Of a stretch of DNA of 5,566 nucleotides, positions 5,089-5,566 are shown piece after piece (positions within the stretch are counted from its first letter, which is position 1; the number at the start of each line of letters is the position of its first letter). Source of the stretch: an uncultured Eubacteriales bacterium (lineage in GTDB: Bacteria; Bacillota; Clostridia; Oscillospirales; Oscillospiraceae). The notes beneath the pieces were generated by a model. The model saw only the letters and a program-made list of their open reading frames with translations. It made no database searches and was not told the origin of the DNA. A program made the translations under genes and the position numbers. The DNA lies in the NCBI GenBank assembly GCA_900550705.1, contig URTG01000122.1:1-5566 (forward strand), given 5' to 3'.

Positions 5089-5566
5089 CTATACTTCTTT
5101 AAAATCAATTAACAAACCATTTCTCTTGCATATATCTACGAACAATTCGCTTACAACAAAATCTGTAGTACTTTCTTTATCTTTCGCAATAAAAAATTCC
5201 TCTTCAATATCTCTTCTAAACTTTATAAATTTTAACACTCTCTCACCATCACTTAATGTACGATATGTTGATGCTTCTTTATCTATTATAGGTATGCTTC
5301 GTATGATTTTAGCGGCATACCATTCTAAACTAACGTCTTGACAGACTAATCTACAAGGAAAAAACTTCATTTCTTCTCTCAATAAATTTCCAATTTTTTC
5401 AACAAATCGCTTAGAAAACAACAATGCAGATGGACAAAAAATATAATCTGTTTTCTCAATATTTTCCAGTGTATAACCAGTGTCCGCAACAAACTCCAAT
5501 CTTCTTCTTTTTATTTTTTCTTCATTTCCTATGTCCAATCTAAAAAATGAAAAAATTGCATCATCC
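5089..5566 (-). CDS. Probable glycosyltransferase (family 2-like), 5' part outside the window
   Basis: About 158 C-terminal residues are visible. The frame is open to the right edge, so the true start lies outside the window; an in-frame TTG at 5538 has no reason to be the start. The segment reads DDAIFSFFRLDIG at the edge, then DYIFCPSALLFSKRFVEKIG and CQDVSLEWYAAKI, then IIDKEASTYRTL, and ends in an acidic, mixed-charge tail. The order resembles the C-terminal half of GT-A glycosyltransferases that build surface polysaccharides: an 'FxPSAxLFSK..xEKIG' segment, an acidic 'QDVxLxxxAAK' where family 2 has its conserved ED, then an 'xYR' motif. This is resemblance by eye, and the donor-binding N-terminal half is not visible. 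The gene is strikingly AT-rich with A/T-ending codons, unlike every other gene here, which suggests horizontal acquisition. The stop is TAG at 5089-5091. Certainty is high for coding and moderate for function. Confidence 0.55.
   Translation of the reverse strand, partial: DDAIFSFFRLDIGNEEKIKRRRLEFVADTGYTLENIEKTDYIFCPSALLFSKRFVEKIGNLLREEMKFFPCRLVCQDVSLEWYAAKIIRSIPIIDKEASTYRTLSDGERVLKFIKFRRDIEEEFFIAKDKESTTDFVVSELFVDICKRNGLLIDFKEV

Overview
The window looks like part of a high-GC, endospore-forming Gram-positive anaerobe of the Clostridia, most like the Oscillospiraceae (Flavonifractor/Oscillibacter-type). The grounds are a stage II sporulation protein (SpoIIR), an LL-diaminopimelate aminotransferase (DapL) for lysine and cell-wall synthesis, the MEP-pathway kinase IspE, and GC-rich coding with strong purine-rich ribosome sites. 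The genus is an inference from gene content and composition only.

All six supported genes lie on the minus strand, so transcription runs from high to low coordinates. At the right edge (5089-5566) is the 3' part of a very AT-rich gene, probably a family 2-like glycosyltransferase. Next comes an AT-rich spacer, then a ThrH-type phosphoserine phosphatase/homoserine phosphotransferase (4377-4976). A roughly 200-bp spacer follows (4163-4376), almost entirely filled by a repeat element: arrays of 7-bp units in opposite orientations around a central hairpin. Beyond it are a DUF1015-family protein (2876-4162) and, 16 bp on, ispE (2008-2859, TTG start). Two tandem hairpins separate ispE from spoIIR (1282-1911); the second is an excellent intrinsic terminator that ends at the spoIIR start codon. 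dapL (1-1212, last few codons cut off) follows, with its own extended -10 promoter in the gap after spoIIR.

The layout suggests three transcriptional blocks. The first is thrH-DUF1015-ispE (serine-related metabolism plus isoprenoid precursor synthesis), ending at the twin hairpins. The second is spoIIR, the forespore-to-mother-cell signal that activates sigma-E. The third is dapL, with a housekeeping-type promoter. The AT-rich gene on the right is compositionally foreign to the rest and may mark the edge of a surface-polysaccharide or acquired region.

I do not see a new defence, mobile or biosynthetic system here. The parts most worth a second look are the heptad-array element, which also supplies the thrH stop codon, and the terminator that swallows the spoIIR ribosome-binding region.
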